DNA of 32,748 bases. It comes from an uncultured Campylobacter sp. (GTDB taxonomy: Bacteria > Campylobacterota > Campylobacteria > Campylobacterales > Campylobacteraceae). Every line of letters begins with the position of its first letter. Within the stretch, counting starts at the first letter, position 1. A program made the translations under genes and the position numbers. Shown piece by piece: positions 22,700 through 31,694 of the stretch. The notes beneath the pieces are model-generated. The model was not told the DNA's origin, searched no databases, and saw only the letters and a program-made list of their open reading frames with translations. Location: assembly GCF_938031315.1 (NCBI RefSeq), contig NZ_CALHHT010000094.1, forward strand, positions 1 through 32,748. The letters run 5' to 3'.

Positions 22700-23987
22700 C
22701 TTTATCACCGACAACTCCGCCGAGTGCGAGGCGGGCTGCTTTTTTATGCGCACGGACGCGAACGCCAAATTTGAACCCGAAGCGGCGCAAAAAGGCGCGC
22801 AGATCATCTCTATCGCGCAAGCAAAGGAGCTTTTAAATATCGATCCGCGCATCAAAATCGTAGGCATCACGGGTACGAACGGCAAAACGACGACTGCGGC
22901 GGCGATCTACTCGACGCTGCTGGATCTGGGCTTTAGCTGCGGCTTAAGCGGCACGCGCGGCGCTTTCATAAATGAGCACAGGATCGACGAGAAGGGGCTT
23001 ACGACGAGCTCGGTTTTTAAGACGATGAGCTATCTTTATGAAGCCGGCAAGCAGGGCTGCGAGTATTTCGTTATGGAGGTTAGCTCGCACGCAATCGCGC
23101 AGAACCGCATCCAGGGGCTAAATTTTGCGCTTAAAATTTTTACTAATCTCAGCCAAGATCATCTCGATTATCACGGCAGTATGCAAGAATACGCCGCAGT
23201 CAAGAGCTCGTTTTTTGCAGACGACGCGCCAAAGCTCATAAACGCCGACGATGGGCATATTAAATTTAACCCCGCAAACGCCCTTACCTACGGCATCAAA
23301 AACGCCGCGAGCTTCGGCGTGAGTGGCTATGGGCTAAAGGGCGGCATCGACGCGCTCGTGCGCACCCCAAACGGCGATAATGCGCAACTGCAAAGCGATC
23401 TGATCGGCGAGTTTAATCTCTACAACCTTACCGCGGCGTTTGCGGCGGTTAAAATTCTGACCAAGCTGCCGAATGAGAAGATCGCAAAAGCCCTGGCAAA
23501 CTTCGGCGGCGTCGAGGGTCGCGTGCAGATCGTAAATAAAAACCCGCTTGTGATCGTCGATTTCGCCCATACCCCAGACGGCATCGAAAAGGTGCTAAAC
23601 GCGCTGCGCGCAAGCGGCGAGATCATCGCGGTTTTTGGCGCGGGAGGCGATCGCGACCACGGCAAGCGTCCGAAAATGGGCGCCATCGCCGAGCACTTTG
23701 CCAAAATTTGCGTCGTCACGAGCGATAATCCGCGCAGCGAAGAGCCGAGCGAAATCATCGAGCAAATTTGCGCAGGGATGCGCCGAAAGGATAAAATTTT
23801 AAAGATCGCGGATCGCAAAGAGGCGATCGCGCGCGCGCTAGATCTTGCCAAAAACGGCGAGATGATCGCTATTTTGGGTAAGGGCGACGAGACCTACCAG
23901 GAGATCAAGGGCGTGAAGCACCCCTTCAGCGACAAGCAGGTCGTAAGCGAGCTCGTCGCGGCGCGAGGCGGGTCAAATTTAGACTAA
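22677..23987 (+). CDS. murE: UDP-N-acetylmuramoyl-tripeptide synthetase MurE
   Basis: The 436-aa cytoplasmic ligase adds meso-diaminopimelate to UDP-MurNAc-L-Ala-D-Glu. The ATP loop GITGTNGKTTT is at 63-73. EVSSHAIAQNRIQGL, NLSQDHLDYHGSMQEY (carbamylated-lysine region nearby), DFAHTPDGIEKVL and the DNPR meso-DAP recognition motif (350-353) are all present, with GKGDETYQEI near the end. It is shorter than the roughly 490-aa E. coli enzyme because the N-terminal domain is reduced, as in other Campylobacter. It overlaps the upstream gene by 23 bp; panD follows after 16 bp. Confidence 0.96.
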   Translation: MKIRLENSFITDNSAECEAGCFFMRTDANAKFEPEAAQKGAQIISIAQAKELLNIDPRIKIVGITGTNGKTTTAAAIYSTLLDLGFSCGLSGTRGAFINEHRIDEKGLTTSSVFKTMSYLYEAGKQGCEYFVMEVSSHAIAQNRIQGLNFALKIFTNLSQDHLDYHGSMQEYAAVKSSFFADDAPKLINADDGHIKFNPANALTYGIKNAASFGVSGYGLKGGIDALVRTPNGDNAQLQSDLIGEFNLYNLTAAFAAVKILTKLPNEKIAKALANFGGVEGRVQIVNKNPLVIVDFAHTPDGIEKVLNALRASGEIIAVFGAGGDRDHGKRPKMGAIAEHFAKICVVTSDNPRSEEPSEIIEQICAGMRRKDKILKIADRKEAIARALDLAKNGEMIAILGKGDETYQEIKGVKHPFSDKQVVSELVAARGGSNLD

Positions 23988-24003
23988 ATTTAAAGGACGG
24001 CCG

Positions 24004-24351
24004 ATGAAAATCGAAATTTTATCAAGCAAAATCCACCGCGCGCGCGTGACGGACGCCAACCTAAACTACGTGGGCTCCATTACGATCGGACCCGAGCTCA
24101 TCGAAGCTGCGGGGCTTCGCGAGTACCAAAAAGTCGAAATCCTAAACGTCAATAACGGCGAGCGCTTCGCTACATACGTAATCTGCGGCGAGAAAAAGGG
24201 CGAGATCTGCCTAAACGGCGCAGCTGCGCGAAAAGTATGCGTCGGCGACGTAGTCATTATCGTGGCTTACGCACAGATGAGCGCAAAAAAAGCGAGAGAT
24301 TTTGAGCCAAAAATCGTGCAGGTAAACGAGCGAAACGAGATCATAAAATAG
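24004..24351 (+). CDS. panD: Aspartate 1-decarboxylase
   Basis: The 115-aa pyruvoyl enzyme makes beta-alanine for pantothenate and CoA. The self-cleavage site G24-S25 in NYVGSITIG yields the pyruvoyl group; K9, H11, TDANLNY and NNGERFATYVI match the family. AAAGGACGG is the ribosome-binding site. In C. jejuni panD sits with panBC, so its position after murE is different here (from memory). Confidence 0.96.
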   Translation: MKIEILSSKIHRARVTDANLNYVGSITIGPELIEAAGLREYQKVEILNVNNGERFATYVICGEKKGEICLNGAAARKVCVGDVVIIVAYAQMSAKKARDFEPKIVQVNERNEIIK

Positions 24352-24352
24352 C

Positions 24353-24832
24353 ATGGCACCGCGCCTTGAGGAGCTTTTCGCCTCACCGCAGCACTACGAA
24401 AAATACAAAGCGCGACTAGATAAAAAGCTAGCCGAGTTTCGCTTCGGCTTTATGAGCGACGCAAAATGGCGCAAGCTCTTTTCGGCGATCTGCGCCGAGG
24501 GCTCGCCCGCAAGACATTGCGAGATTTATGACTTCTTCGGCTCCTGCGTGAACGAGATCAGATTCGCCCTGCCCGCCGCATACTACACGCAAGGCATCCG
24601 CGACGGCTACATCTCGCAGCGCCTCACGACGAGCGAAAAGCCCACCCTCTACGCCGAGATAGAATATATAGAATTTGCGAAATTCTACGACTTCGCAAGC
24701 CGCGGCGCGCTGCTACCGCCGGGGCACAAAAGCCAAGACCTTGACGCTATAGCACGCTATCTAGAGCGCCTGGGCAAATTTGAGATGGAGCCTGGCGAGC
24801 AAAGCTTAAAAATTTACGGCTACAGGCGCTAG
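24353..24832 (+). CDS. DUF6678-like protein, possible immunity-type protein
   Basis: The 159-aa soluble protein begins one base after the panD stop (ATG 24353). From residue 34 it reads MSDAKWRKLFSAI, then CEIYDFF, later YAEIEYIEF, a RGALLPPG segment, and ends SLKIYGYRR. That order (N/D-x-KWR-x-LF, central strand, IEYIE, then a C-terminal IYGY) agrees with my recollection of the DUF6678 family, whose function is not established and which often sits in accessory or immunity-rich loci. No membrane segment is present. Alternative: an unrelated small protein. Confidence 0.65.
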   Translation: MAPRLEELFASPQHYEKYKARLDKKLAEFRFGFMSDAKWRKLFSAICAEGSPARHCEIYDFFGSCVNEIRFALPAAYYTQGIRDGYISQRLTTSEKPTLYAEIEYIEFAKFYDFASRGALLPPGHKSQDLDAIARYLERLGKFEMEPGEQSLKIYGYRR

Positions 24833-24966
24833 CTCTTTGCGCGGGTTTTGACCTCTTGTGCGCAGGCGCACCCGCTACATCGTGCACTAAGAGGCGCTAT
24901 TTGCGCTAAAATTCACTTCAAACAGCCCGTTATAGCCGCTTGCCGGTCCGCAAAAAAGGAGCAAAT

Positions 24967-25783
24967 TTGAACTACGAAGAATTTTATGGCGCCGTCTGCG
25001 AAATGGTGGAAAAATTTGAAGCGAGCCGGGCCGCAAACAAGGAGCTGGATGCATATCTACTCGCGCTTTTAAGGCTGCTTGAGGCACGCGGCGGCGAGCC
25101 CTTTAGCGCAGAGCTGATGCTTGAAATCCTAAGCGCGGCATTTGAGAGCGAGAGGGCGGGATTTAACGAGGCGTGGCTTGAGATAGAGCGAGCGCCTGAG
25201 CTTGCGCACTTCTGCAAAGATGGGCCTGCGGGCGGCGATATGTTTCGTTCGGCGGAGGAGCTAAAAACCGCTGCGGATATAATGCGCTGCCTACCGGAGG
25301 GCTTTGAGATAAAATTTGACGAAAGCAGATCCGCAAATTTTAAAACCGCGCTAAGCGAGGCAAAATTTACGAACGACGAGCTAAAAAACGACGAGAGCAA
25401 AACGCAAGAGCAAAATTCCATCGCCGTAAGCGGTAGCGTCTCTGCAAAAACAGCACGAGGCGAGTCCTTTGGGCAAAAGACCAATGGGGCCCCTGAAATT
25501 CGAGGCCGCAGACAAGCACGGCTGGCTTGCGTATTCCGCAGAGGTTATAAAATTTCAGCTAGCGGAGCTTAGCAGGATGCGCGCTAGCGGACAGCTTGCG
25601 GACGAGAGCAAGTTTTTCGGCATCGTATCGTCAGGCGGGCATGGCTGGTATAATTTCGATCCGTTTTCGCTGCTAGAGTGCGGAGCGCGCGGCCTGATGG
25701 ATCACGCGGGAAAGGATGCACCCGTGCGCGGCGACTGGGAGATGCTCGGCGAACTGCTCGAAATGGGGCGAATGTACGAGTAG
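24967..25783 (+). pseudogene. Frameshifted accessory gene (about 271 aa if restored), immunity-like
   Basis: TTG 24967 follows a strong AAAGGAG and opens LNYEEFYGAVCEMVEKFEAS. This frame carries a helical N-terminal part and then a Glu/Asn/Ser-rich stretch. After TNG the frame degenerates; deleting one G in GGGGCCCC (25486-25493) continues as PLKFEAADKHGWLAYSAEVI. It then reads SSGGHGWYNFDPFSLLECGARGL and ends WEMLGELLEMGRMYE at TAG 25783. The C-terminal block, with its YNFDPFSLLECG and final L-x-MG-x-MYE, looks like a conserved domain of small accessory proteins, not one I can name. The low-complexity middle part is built on AAATTT-word DNA, like the linkers of pldA and hisIE. Confidence 0.65.
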
Positions 25784-26272
25784 GCGGCGAATTTTGGGCA
25801 ATATTCTTAAATTTATAGCTAAATTTAGCCATGCTGCTTTGCTCGGTAAATTTTACGTCGCTAAATTTAGATTTTCGAGCGTAAGTTTGGTGCCGCAGAT
25901 GAACTTTCGCGCCGAATTTTTGTTGTTTTTGAAATTTACGAATTAAAATTTACCGCATCGCTAGCCAAAACGCAATGGTTTACAGAGAATAAAATTTACG
26001 CTTGCCTATAAAGCGCAAAAATTACAGCATAGTGCGAATTTGAGCCCATTTGAGATAAATTTTTTAAAAACTACCGCATTTTGGAAAATTTCAAAAATAA
26101 ATTTGCCAAATTTGCGGTAAAATTTGGGCAAAGGTACACAGCCATTGTTATCAAACGGACAAAAGGGAAGCGCGCCGAATATTTGTCAGTGTTTGGCGTT
26201 AAATTTGACGCGGTCGGCAAAATTCGGCGAAAATGGGCAAATTTGGCGCCTGAATTTAAAAGGATTCACAAA
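25784..26272. other. 489-bp region without a supported gene
   Basis: It is AT-rich, with many AAATTT words. An open frame from 26081 runs into the EFR1-type gene but its translation up to 26272 is basic and unlike a signal peptide or a domain, so I do not extend the gene. No repeat or RNA structure stands out. Confidence 0.5.
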
Positions 26273-27049
26273 ATGATAGCGATTTATTTCAGCTCCACAG
26301 GCAATACCAAGCATTGCGTGGAGAGATTTATAGAGCGTCTGGGCGGCGATATCCCAGCGGTTTCGATCGAGGACGAGGCCTGCGGCGAGCTGCTAAAGCG
26401 CCATGGCGACATCATCCTTGCCTATCCCGTTTACTTTAGCGATCTGCCGCAGATCGTGCGCGAGTTTATTTGCGAAAACAGCGCGAATTTTCGCGGTAAA
26501 AACGTCTTTATCATCGCTACGATGGAGATTTTTAGCGGCGACGGAGCGGGCTGCGCGGCTAGGATCCTAAGGCGAGCGGGCGCGAAGATAACGGGCGGCG
26601 TGCACGTGAAAATGCCCGCGTTTATCCTCGACGTGGCGATTTTTAGCTATTCGGCGCAGAAAAACGAGCGCGTGATAAAGGAGGCAAACGCCAAGCTAGA
26701 GCACGCCTCGGAGGCATTTGCCGCGGGTAAACCGCCGCAAGAGGGGCTGAGTCCGCTATGCCGTATCGCGGGGCTTTTGGGACAGCGGCTCTGGATGAAA
26801 ATTTGGGACAAAACGCCCTTTGCTAGGCGCAAACCGAGCCTCGATACGGCGCGCTGCAACGGGTGCGGCGAGTGCGCGAGATCCTGCCCGATGCAAAATA
26901 TAAAAATCACGCACGGCAAGGCGAGATTTGGCGAGCGCTGCACGATTTGCTACAGATGCGTAAACAGATGCAGGCAAAAGGCGATAACGATCCTTGGCAA
27001 GGCGGAGAATCTCCAAAAATCGGTCGCAGCGGAGTTTAAAGATATCTGA
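26273..27049 (+). CDS. EFR1-type flavodoxin-ferredoxin fusion protein
   Basis: The 258-aa protein has an N-terminal flavodoxin-like domain (MIAIYFSSTGNTKHCVERF with the FMN-phosphate loop SSTGNT, then AYPVYFSDLPQIV) and a C-terminal pair of 4Fe-4S motifs: C195-C198-C201-C205 (CNGCGECARSCP) and C223-C226-C229-C233 (CTICYRCVNRCRQ, lacking the usual last proline). This architecture is the EFR1 family ferredoxin, a cytoplasmic electron carrier whose partners are unknown. The start at 26273 is chosen because the flavodoxin fold begins there and AAAGGAT precedes it. It lies inside an otherwise accessory stretch between panD and ybaB. Confidence 0.88.
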   Translation: MIAIYFSSTGNTKHCVERFIERLGGDIPAVSIEDEACGELLKRHGDIILAYPVYFSDLPQIVREFICENSANFRGKNVFIIATMEIFSGDGAGCAARILRRAGAKITGGVHVKMPAFILDVAIFSYSAQKNERVIKEANAKLEHASEAFAAGKPPQEGLSPLCRIAGLLGQRLWMKIWDKTPFARRKPSLDTARCNGCGECARSCPMQNIKITHGKARFGERCTICYRCVNRCRQKAITILGKAENLQKSVAAEFKDI

Positions 27050-27159
27050 GGCGCGCTCGTTTGCGCGAGCTCTGGCTCCGCGATAGTTTATTTTGTCGCG
27101 CTTTGCGCAGCTTTTAAATTTGCCGAAATGATCTAAATTTAGCGCCCACCTCGCCCGCG

Positions 27160-27525
27160 CTACCTTAAATGCTCTTTCAGATCTGCGATTTGCCGCCTTA
27201 CTTCGTCTATTATCTGCGGCGAGTTTTCCCAAATTTCAAGAAAAGTCCATTCGTCGCTTGGCGGGTTGATCATATTTTCCAAAATCGTAACGACTTTCCG
27301 GATAGTCGGTTGCAATTTATCTAAAAAATCCGACGGACACGCATACGGCGAGCCAAAGCAGGCCAAAACGTGTGCGGCAGCCCTGATTTCATCGTAGTTT
27401 TCATTTTTTGGATCGAACTCTCCTGCCGTGCTTTGCAGCAGATCAAAATTTTTGCTCTCCCAAAATCTAGCAAACCAATCCGCCGCCTCGTCGTTTTCGT
27501 ACGCCTTGTAGCCCCAATCGCCCAT
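27160..27525 (-). CDS. DUF4259 domain protein
   Basis: The 121-aa soluble protein begins MGDWGYKAYENDEAADWFARF, the hallmark MG-x-WG-x4-NDEAADW of DUF4259, and continues with aspartate/glutamate-rich helices (DEIRAAAHVLACFGSPYACP). The function is unknown; such genes often occur with immunity-type genes in accessory regions. GGGAGC precedes ATG 27525. It is the only minus-strand gene between the YpfJ-like gene and the window end, converging with the EFR1-type gene. Confidence 0.82.
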   Translation of the reverse strand: MGDWGYKAYENDEAADWFARFWESKNFDLLQSTAGEFDPKNENYDEIRAAAHVLACFGSPYACPSDFLDKLQPTIRKVVTILENMINPPSDEWTFLEIWENSPQIIDEVRRQIADLKEHLR

Positions 27526-27634
27526 TTTTAGCTCCCGTAAATTTACCGCTCATCTTATCATTTTTACTAAAATAGATATATTCGTGAGCCCATCTCCGCA
27601 CCGAGCTAATCGGTAAATTTAGCTTAAATTTGCT

Positions 27635-27640
27635 AAAATA
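27635..27640 (+). promoter_or_regulatory. Candidate -10 box (TAAAAT) for ybaB
   Basis: TTTGCTAAAATAGCC lies 23 bases before ATG 27663, with AAAGGAT as ribosome-binding site between. Confidence 0.42.
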
Positions 27641-27662
27641 GCCAAAATTTAAAGGATTTTTG

Positions 27663-27992
27663 ATGTTCGAAGGAATGGATTTTTCGAAAATGGGGCAGAT
27701 GCTCGATCAGATGCAGGCCAAGGCCAAGCAGATCGAGGAGGAGAATGCGCGCAAGGAATTTACCGTAAAATCAGGCGCGGGTATGGTCGCCATCAGGCTA
27801 AACGGCGCGGGTGAGGTGCTCGATCTGAGCATCGACGACAGCCTTTTTAGCGACAAGGAAAGCCTGCAGATCCTGCTAATTTCGGCGATAGGCGACGCGA
27901 TAAAACTCGTCGAAAATGAAAAGAAAGGCGCCGCAGCATCCATGCTAGGAGGGCTCGGCGGCCTAGGCGATCTGCTCGGCGATAAGGGCTGA
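27663..27992 (+). CDS. YbaB/EbfC family nucleoid-associated protein
   Basis: The 109-aa protein starts at ATG 27663 (MFEGMDFSKMGQMLDQMQAKAKQIEEENARKEFT). It has the helix - three-strand - helix layout of the family with VKSGAGMVAIRLNGAGEVLDLSIDD, and a glycine-rich tail (MLGGLGGLGDLLGDKG). Members form dimers and bind DNA. An in-frame TTG at 27660 is discarded. Matches Cj1642 in C. jejuni order, from memory. Confidence 0.95.
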   Translation: MFEGMDFSKMGQMLDQMQAKAKQIEEENARKEFTVKSGAGMVAIRLNGAGEVLDLSIDDSLFSDKESLQILLISAIGDAIKLVENEKKGAAASMLGGLGGLGDLLGDKG

Positions 27993-28384
27993 GGCGGTTT
28001 TACAAGCGGGCCCGGTAGTAAATCTGGTGGAGCGGATCGTTTAAATTTAGAAATTCGCGGGGCGGGGCGGTAAATTTAAACAAAGCGGGGCGGATGAAAT
28101 TTCAAAATTTTATAGTTTTAGAATTTGCAAAACAGCCGATCAGAAGGTTTAAAATTTACAAGCGGCAGTCGCAACGCGTTTCAGTCGTTTTGTATCTAGC
28201 AAGCAGAAAAGTGATAAAATTTAGCGGCACGCGAGACGCAACCAAATGCCATAAAACGGGTGCAAAAAGCACAAGCGCGGCAAGCAAAATGAGCGCAAAA
28301 TATAGAAAAGCATAAGAAGCGAAAAAGACCGAACGAGCGCGCAAAAAGCGGCTCCAAAGCCCACAACTATGCGATAGGAATTTG
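27993..28384. other. 392-bp gap between ybaB and ispA
   Basis: C. jejuni has a gene (Cj1643) at this position as I recall; none is supported here. Frames at 28094-28315 (plus) and 28156-28344 (minus) are short, lack ribosome-binding sites and have basic or hydrophobic composition of the kind that chance frames in this DNA give. The region contains GCGGGGCGG repeats near 28058-28090. A ribosome-binding site for ispA (TAGGAATT) is at the end. Confidence 0.5.
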
Positions 28385-29236
28385 ATGGATATTTTAGAAA
28401 AATTTAAAGACTACTTGAAGCGAAACGAGCTGAAGGCGCCGAGCTTTCACCCGTATTTCGAGGAGGCGCTCAATTACATGCTGCAAGCGGGCGGCAAGCA
28501 TTTTCGCGCGCAGCTGCTGCTAGGCGTCGTCTCGGCAGTGGATGAGCGGCGCTTTGAGGGCGCGCTGGCGATCGCGATGGCGCTTGAGATGATCCACACC
28601 TACTCGCTTATCCACGACGATCTGCCCGCGATGGACGATGCGGATCTGCGCCGCGGACGGCCGAGCCTGCATAAAAAATACGACGAGGTCACGGCGATTT
28701 TGGTGGGCGATGCGCTAAATACAGACGCATTTTTGATCGCCGCAAGCGCAAGCCTAAGCAACGAGATCAAGATAAAATGCATTAAAACTCTAGCGCGAAA
28801 CGCGGGCAGCAGCGGCATGGTGCTGGGTCAGGCGATCGATTGCCGTTTTGAAAACATCCCTCTAAAGCAAAGCGAGCTTGAGTTTTTGCATCTGCACAAA
28901 ACGGGCGCGCTCATCGCTGCGGCGTTTGAGCTAGGCGCCATAATCGGCGGTCTAAAGGATGAGCTCGCGCATGAGCTTTATAAGATCGGACTGAAGCTAG
29001 GGCTTATATTTCAGATCGAGGATGACATCATCGACGCCACGGGCGACGAGGTAAGCGCGGGCAAGCCCGTAGGAGCGGACGGTGCGAAAAATTCCTTCGT
29101 AAATTTACTCGGACTTGCGGGCGCTAGAAGCTACAAGCAGCGCCTAATAGACGAGGTAAGCGGCGCGATGAGCGGCTATGATGCGAACCTGCGCGATTTG
29201 GTTTTAAATTTGATAGAAAAATACCTGAAAGGATGA
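28385..29236 (+). CDS. ispA: Polyprenyl (farnesyl/geranylgeranyl) diphosphate synthase
   Basis: The 283-aa trans-prenyltransferase condenses isopentenyl diphosphate with allylic diphosphates to make farnesyl-type precursors of undecaprenyl phosphate and quinones. It shows GGKHFRAQLLLG, the first aspartate-rich motif in IHDDLPAMDDADLRRGRPSLHKKY, GQAIDCRF, HLHKTGALI and the second motif in IFQIEDDIIDATGD. The start is ATG 28385 behind AGGAA; an upstream TTG is ignored. The product chain length is not determinable by eye. tkt begins 3 bp after its stop. Confidence 0.95.
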   Translation: MDILEKFKDYLKRNELKAPSFHPYFEEALNYMLQAGGKHFRAQLLLGVVSAVDERRFEGALAIAMALEMIHTYSLIHDDLPAMDDADLRRGRPSLHKKYDEVTAILVGDALNTDAFLIAASASLSNEIKIKCIKTLARNAGSSGMVLGQAIDCRFENIPLKQSELEFLHLHKTGALIAAAFELGAIIGGLKDELAHELYKIGLKLGLIFQIEDDIIDATGDEVSAGKPVGADGAKNSFVNLLGLAGARSYKQRLIDEVSGAMSGYDANLRDLVLNLIEKYLKG

Positions 29237-29239
29237 AAA

Positions 29240-31168
29240 ATGTCGAGCGAGCAGCTAAGTAAAATTTCAAACACGATCAAATTTCTAAGCGCGGATATGA
29301 TCCAAAGCGCCAACTCGGGCCATCCCGGCACGCCGATGGGGCTAAGCGACGTAATGAGCGTCTTTATGAGCAAGGTCCGCCACAATCCCAAAAATCCCGC
29401 GTGGCTGAACCGCGACCGCGTCGTATTCTCAGGCGGGCACGCAAGCGCGCTGGTGTATAGTTACCTCTACCTTAGCGGATATGATTTGAGCATGGACGAT
29501 CTGAAAAGCTTCAGGCGCCTGCACTCCAAAACACCCGGCCACCCGGAGATCACCACCCCCGGCGTCGAGATCGCTACCGGACCGCTCGGACAGGGCGTCG
29601 CAAACGCAGTCGGATTTGCGATGGCCGCAAAATACGCCGCGCATCTGCTAAATGAGGGAGACAACGAGATCATCGATCACCGCGTCTATTGCTTCTGCGG
29701 CGACGGCGATCTACAGGAGGGCATCAGCTACGAAGCGTGCGCGCTTGCGGGCAGACACAACCTCGATAATCTCACGATAATTTATGATTCTAACGGCATC
29801 ACGATCGACGGCAGCACCGATATCGCGTGGTTTGAGGACGTGAAAGTGCGATTTGAAGCGCAGGGCTTTGAGGTCGCGCGCATCGACGGGCATAATTTCG
29901 ATCAGATAGAATTTGTCCTTGACGAGGTCAAAAATAAAACCAAACCCTACCTCATCATCGCAAATACCACGATCGGCAAGGGCGCGCTAGAGCTTGAGGG
30001 CACGGCCAAGACGCACGGCGCGCCGCTTGGAGAGGAGCTGCTTGCGCGCGCTAAGCAAAGCCTGGGCTTTGATCCAGCCCAAAGCTTCGTCGTAAGCGAG
30101 GACGTGCTTTTTGCGACGCGCGCCGCGGTTGAGAAAGGCGATTTGGAAGAGCGGCTTTGGAAGGAGAAGCTTGCAAAGTTAAGCGATGAAAAAAGAGCGC
30201 TTTTAAACGAGCTTTTAAATCCCGATTTTAGCAAGATAGAATTCCCTGATTTTAGCGGGCTTAAGGTCGCCACGCGCGATAGTAACGGTAAAATTTTAAA
30301 CGCCATTGCAAACGCGGTGCCCGGCTTTTTGGGCGGAAGCGCCGATTTGGCGGCGTCTAATAAGACCGAGCTAAAAGGCGGCGGCGACTTTCCGTGCGGC
30401 AAAAATTTACACTTCGGCATCCGCGAGCACGCGATGGCGGCGATCGGCAACGCCTTTGCGAGATACGGGCTTTTCATCCCGTTTAGCGCGACGTTTTTTA
30501 TCTTCAGCGACTATCTCAAAACGGGCGCGCGACTCGCGGCGCTGATGGGTTTGCGACACTATTTCGTCTTCACGCACGACAGCATCGGCGTGGGCGAGGA
30601 CGGGCCGACGCACGAGCCTATCGAGCAGCTTAGCACCTTCCGCGCGATGCCAGACTTCTACACCTTTCGCCCCGCAGACGGCAACGAAAACGTAAAATGC
30701 TGGCGCACGGCGCTTGCTCTGAATGCCCCCGCGGCGTTCGTATGCTCGCGTCAGGGGCTTGAGCCGCTGCCTAAGGCGGTTTTGGGCGACGTGCAAAACG
30801 GCGCGTATCTGCTAAGGCAGAGCAAAGAAGCACGTATCACGCTCATCGCAAGCGGTAGCGAAGTCTCGCTCTGCCTAAAAGCGGCGGCGATCCTGCAAGA
30901 GCAAGGCATCGGCGCAAACGTCGTAAGCGCGCCGTGCTTCGAGCTTCTGTGCGAGCAGGACGCAGACTATCTGGCGCAAATCCTAGAGCCGCAAACTAAA
31001 ATTTTGGCCGTCGAAGCCGCAAGTGCGCTTGAGTGGTATAAATTTGCAGACGCGGTACACGGTATGCAAAGCTTCGGCGAGAGCGGCAACGCGAACGAGC
31101 TATTTAAGCTTTTCGGCTTCACCGACGTAGCGATCGCAAAGCAGGCCAGAGAGCTTTTAGAGCAGTAG
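29240..31168 (+). CDS. tkt: Transketolase
   Basis: The 642-aa thiamine-diphosphate enzyme of the non-oxidative pentose phosphate pathway carries SANSGHPGTPMGLSDVM, the ThDP motif GDGDLQEGISYEACALAGRHNLDNLTIIYDSN, HGAPLGEE, the catalytic FGIREHAMAAIGNAFARYG region and THDSIGVGEDGPTHEPIEQL. EAASALEWYKF and the C-terminal FGFTDVAI complete the fold. Length is slightly shorter than the E. coli enzyme (about 663 aa). GAAAGGATG is the ribosome-binding site, inside the end of ispA. The ispA-tkt pair is likely one transcript. Confidence 0.97.
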   Translation: MSSEQLSKISNTIKFLSADMIQSANSGHPGTPMGLSDVMSVFMSKVRHNPKNPAWLNRDRVVFSGGHASALVYSYLYLSGYDLSMDDLKSFRRLHSKTPGHPEITTPGVEIATGPLGQGVANAVGFAMAAKYAAHLLNEGDNEIIDHRVYCFCGDGDLQEGISYEACALAGRHNLDNLTIIYDSNGITIDGSTDIAWFEDVKVRFEAQGFEVARIDGHNFDQIEFVLDEVKNKTKPYLIIANTTIGKGALELEGTAKTHGAPLGEELLARAKQSLGFDPAQSFVVSEDVLFATRAAVEKGDLEERLWKEKLAKLSDEKRALLNELLNPDFSKIEFPDFSGLKVATRDSNGKILNAIANAVPGFLGGSADLAASNKTELKGGGDFPCGKNLHFGIREHAMAAIGNAFARYGLFIPFSATFFIFSDYLKTGARLAALMGLRHYFVFTHDSIGVGEDGPTHEPIEQLSTFRAMPDFYTFRPADGNENVKCWRTALALNAPAAFVCSRQGLEPLPKAVLGDVQNGAYLLRQSKEARITLIASGSEVSLCLKAAAILQEQGIGANVVSAPCFELLCEQDADYLAQILEPQTKILAVEAASALEWYKFADAVHGMQSFGESGNANELFKLFGFTDVAIAKQARELLEQ

Positions 31169-31183
31169 CGGAAAAGGTAAAAT

Positions 31184-31606
31184 TTGAGCGAAAAAATCAA
31201 AATTTCGTATTTAGACGGGTTTAAAATTTACGGATTAAAAACCCGCACGAAAAACGCGGACGAGCTAGGCGGAAGCGGTAAAATTCCCGCGCTGTGGGCA
31301 AAATTTATGAAAGAGTGCTATGACGGGCGGAGCGAGATTTACGGCGTCTATTACGATTACGAAGACGGCGCCGACGGGCTTTACGATATCTTTATCGGCA
31401 CCAAAGCACCCCGCGGTAGCGAAGCCTTGGAGATCAAAAGCGGCAAATACGCCGTTTTTAGCTTCCCGAATGAGCCGCAAAACGTAGCAAAGTTTTGGAG
31501 CAAAATTTGGAGCTTTTTTGAGGCGGGCGAACTAAAAAGAGCGTTTGGAACGGATTTTGAGTTTTACGGCGGAGACGAGATCAAAATTTTTATCTCGGTT
31601 TTGTAG
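31184..31606 (+). CDS. GyrI-like effector-binding domain protein
   Basis: The 140-aa protein starts with TTG 31184 behind AAAAGGTAA. It has the features of the AraC-type effector-binding (GyrI/SbmC-like) fold: FKIYGLKTRTKNADELGGSGKIPALWAKFM, YGVYYDYEDGADGLYDIFIG, GKYAVFSFPNEPQNVAKFWSKIWSFF, then DFEFYGGDEIKIFISVL. Members bind small molecules or gyrase; there is no DNA-binding domain here. It begins 15 bp after tkt and could be carried on that transcript. It is followed by a broken helical-repeat gene. Confidence 0.83.
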   Translation: MSEKIKISYLDGFKIYGLKTRTKNADELGGSGKIPALWAKFMKECYDGRSEIYGVYYDYEDGADGLYDIFIGTKAPRGSEALEIKSGKYAVFSFPNEPQNVAKFWSKIWSFFEAGELKRAFGTDFEFYGGDEIKIFISVL

Positions 31607-31640
31607 GGCGGCGCATGAAATTTATAAACGGCGTGTGATT

Positions 31641-31688
31641 TTTCGCCGCCGCGACGATGAGCTTTTGCGTAAAATTTCAATCTAAAGG
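31641..31688 (+). repeat. First copy of a direct repeat, upstream of the broken repeat-protein gene
   Basis: The stretch contains GCCGCCGCGACGATGAGC and GCGTAAAATTTCA. A copy with a few changes lies at 32693-32743. Spacing is about 1.05 kb. It ends at the ribosome-binding site of the broken gene at 31695. Confidence 0.65.
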
Positions 31689-31694
31689 GAGAAA

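Noticed and set aside
24984..25484. 166-aa minus-strand frame
   Set aside because: It is antisense to the frameshifted gene and Ser/Ala-rich; no ribosome-binding site or domain is seen.
25486..25493. Phase-variable homopolymer in the frameshifted gene
   Set aside because: Campylobacter phase-variable tracts are usually much longer G runs; four G is too short to be a convincing switch.
26756..27232. 158-aa minus-strand frame across the EFR1-type gene end
   Set aside because: Antisense, arginine/alanine-rich; the opposite strand carries clear ferredoxin cysteine motifs.
28094..28344. Short frames on both strands between ybaB and ispA
   Set aside because: Neither has a ribosome-binding site. 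The minus-strand frame has a hydrophobic stretch, but such stretches arise easily from AAATTT-rich DNA.
29947..30477. 176-aa minus-strand frame inside tkt
   Set aside because: It is the antisense shadow of transketolase, with serine/lysine bias typical of such frames in this DNA.
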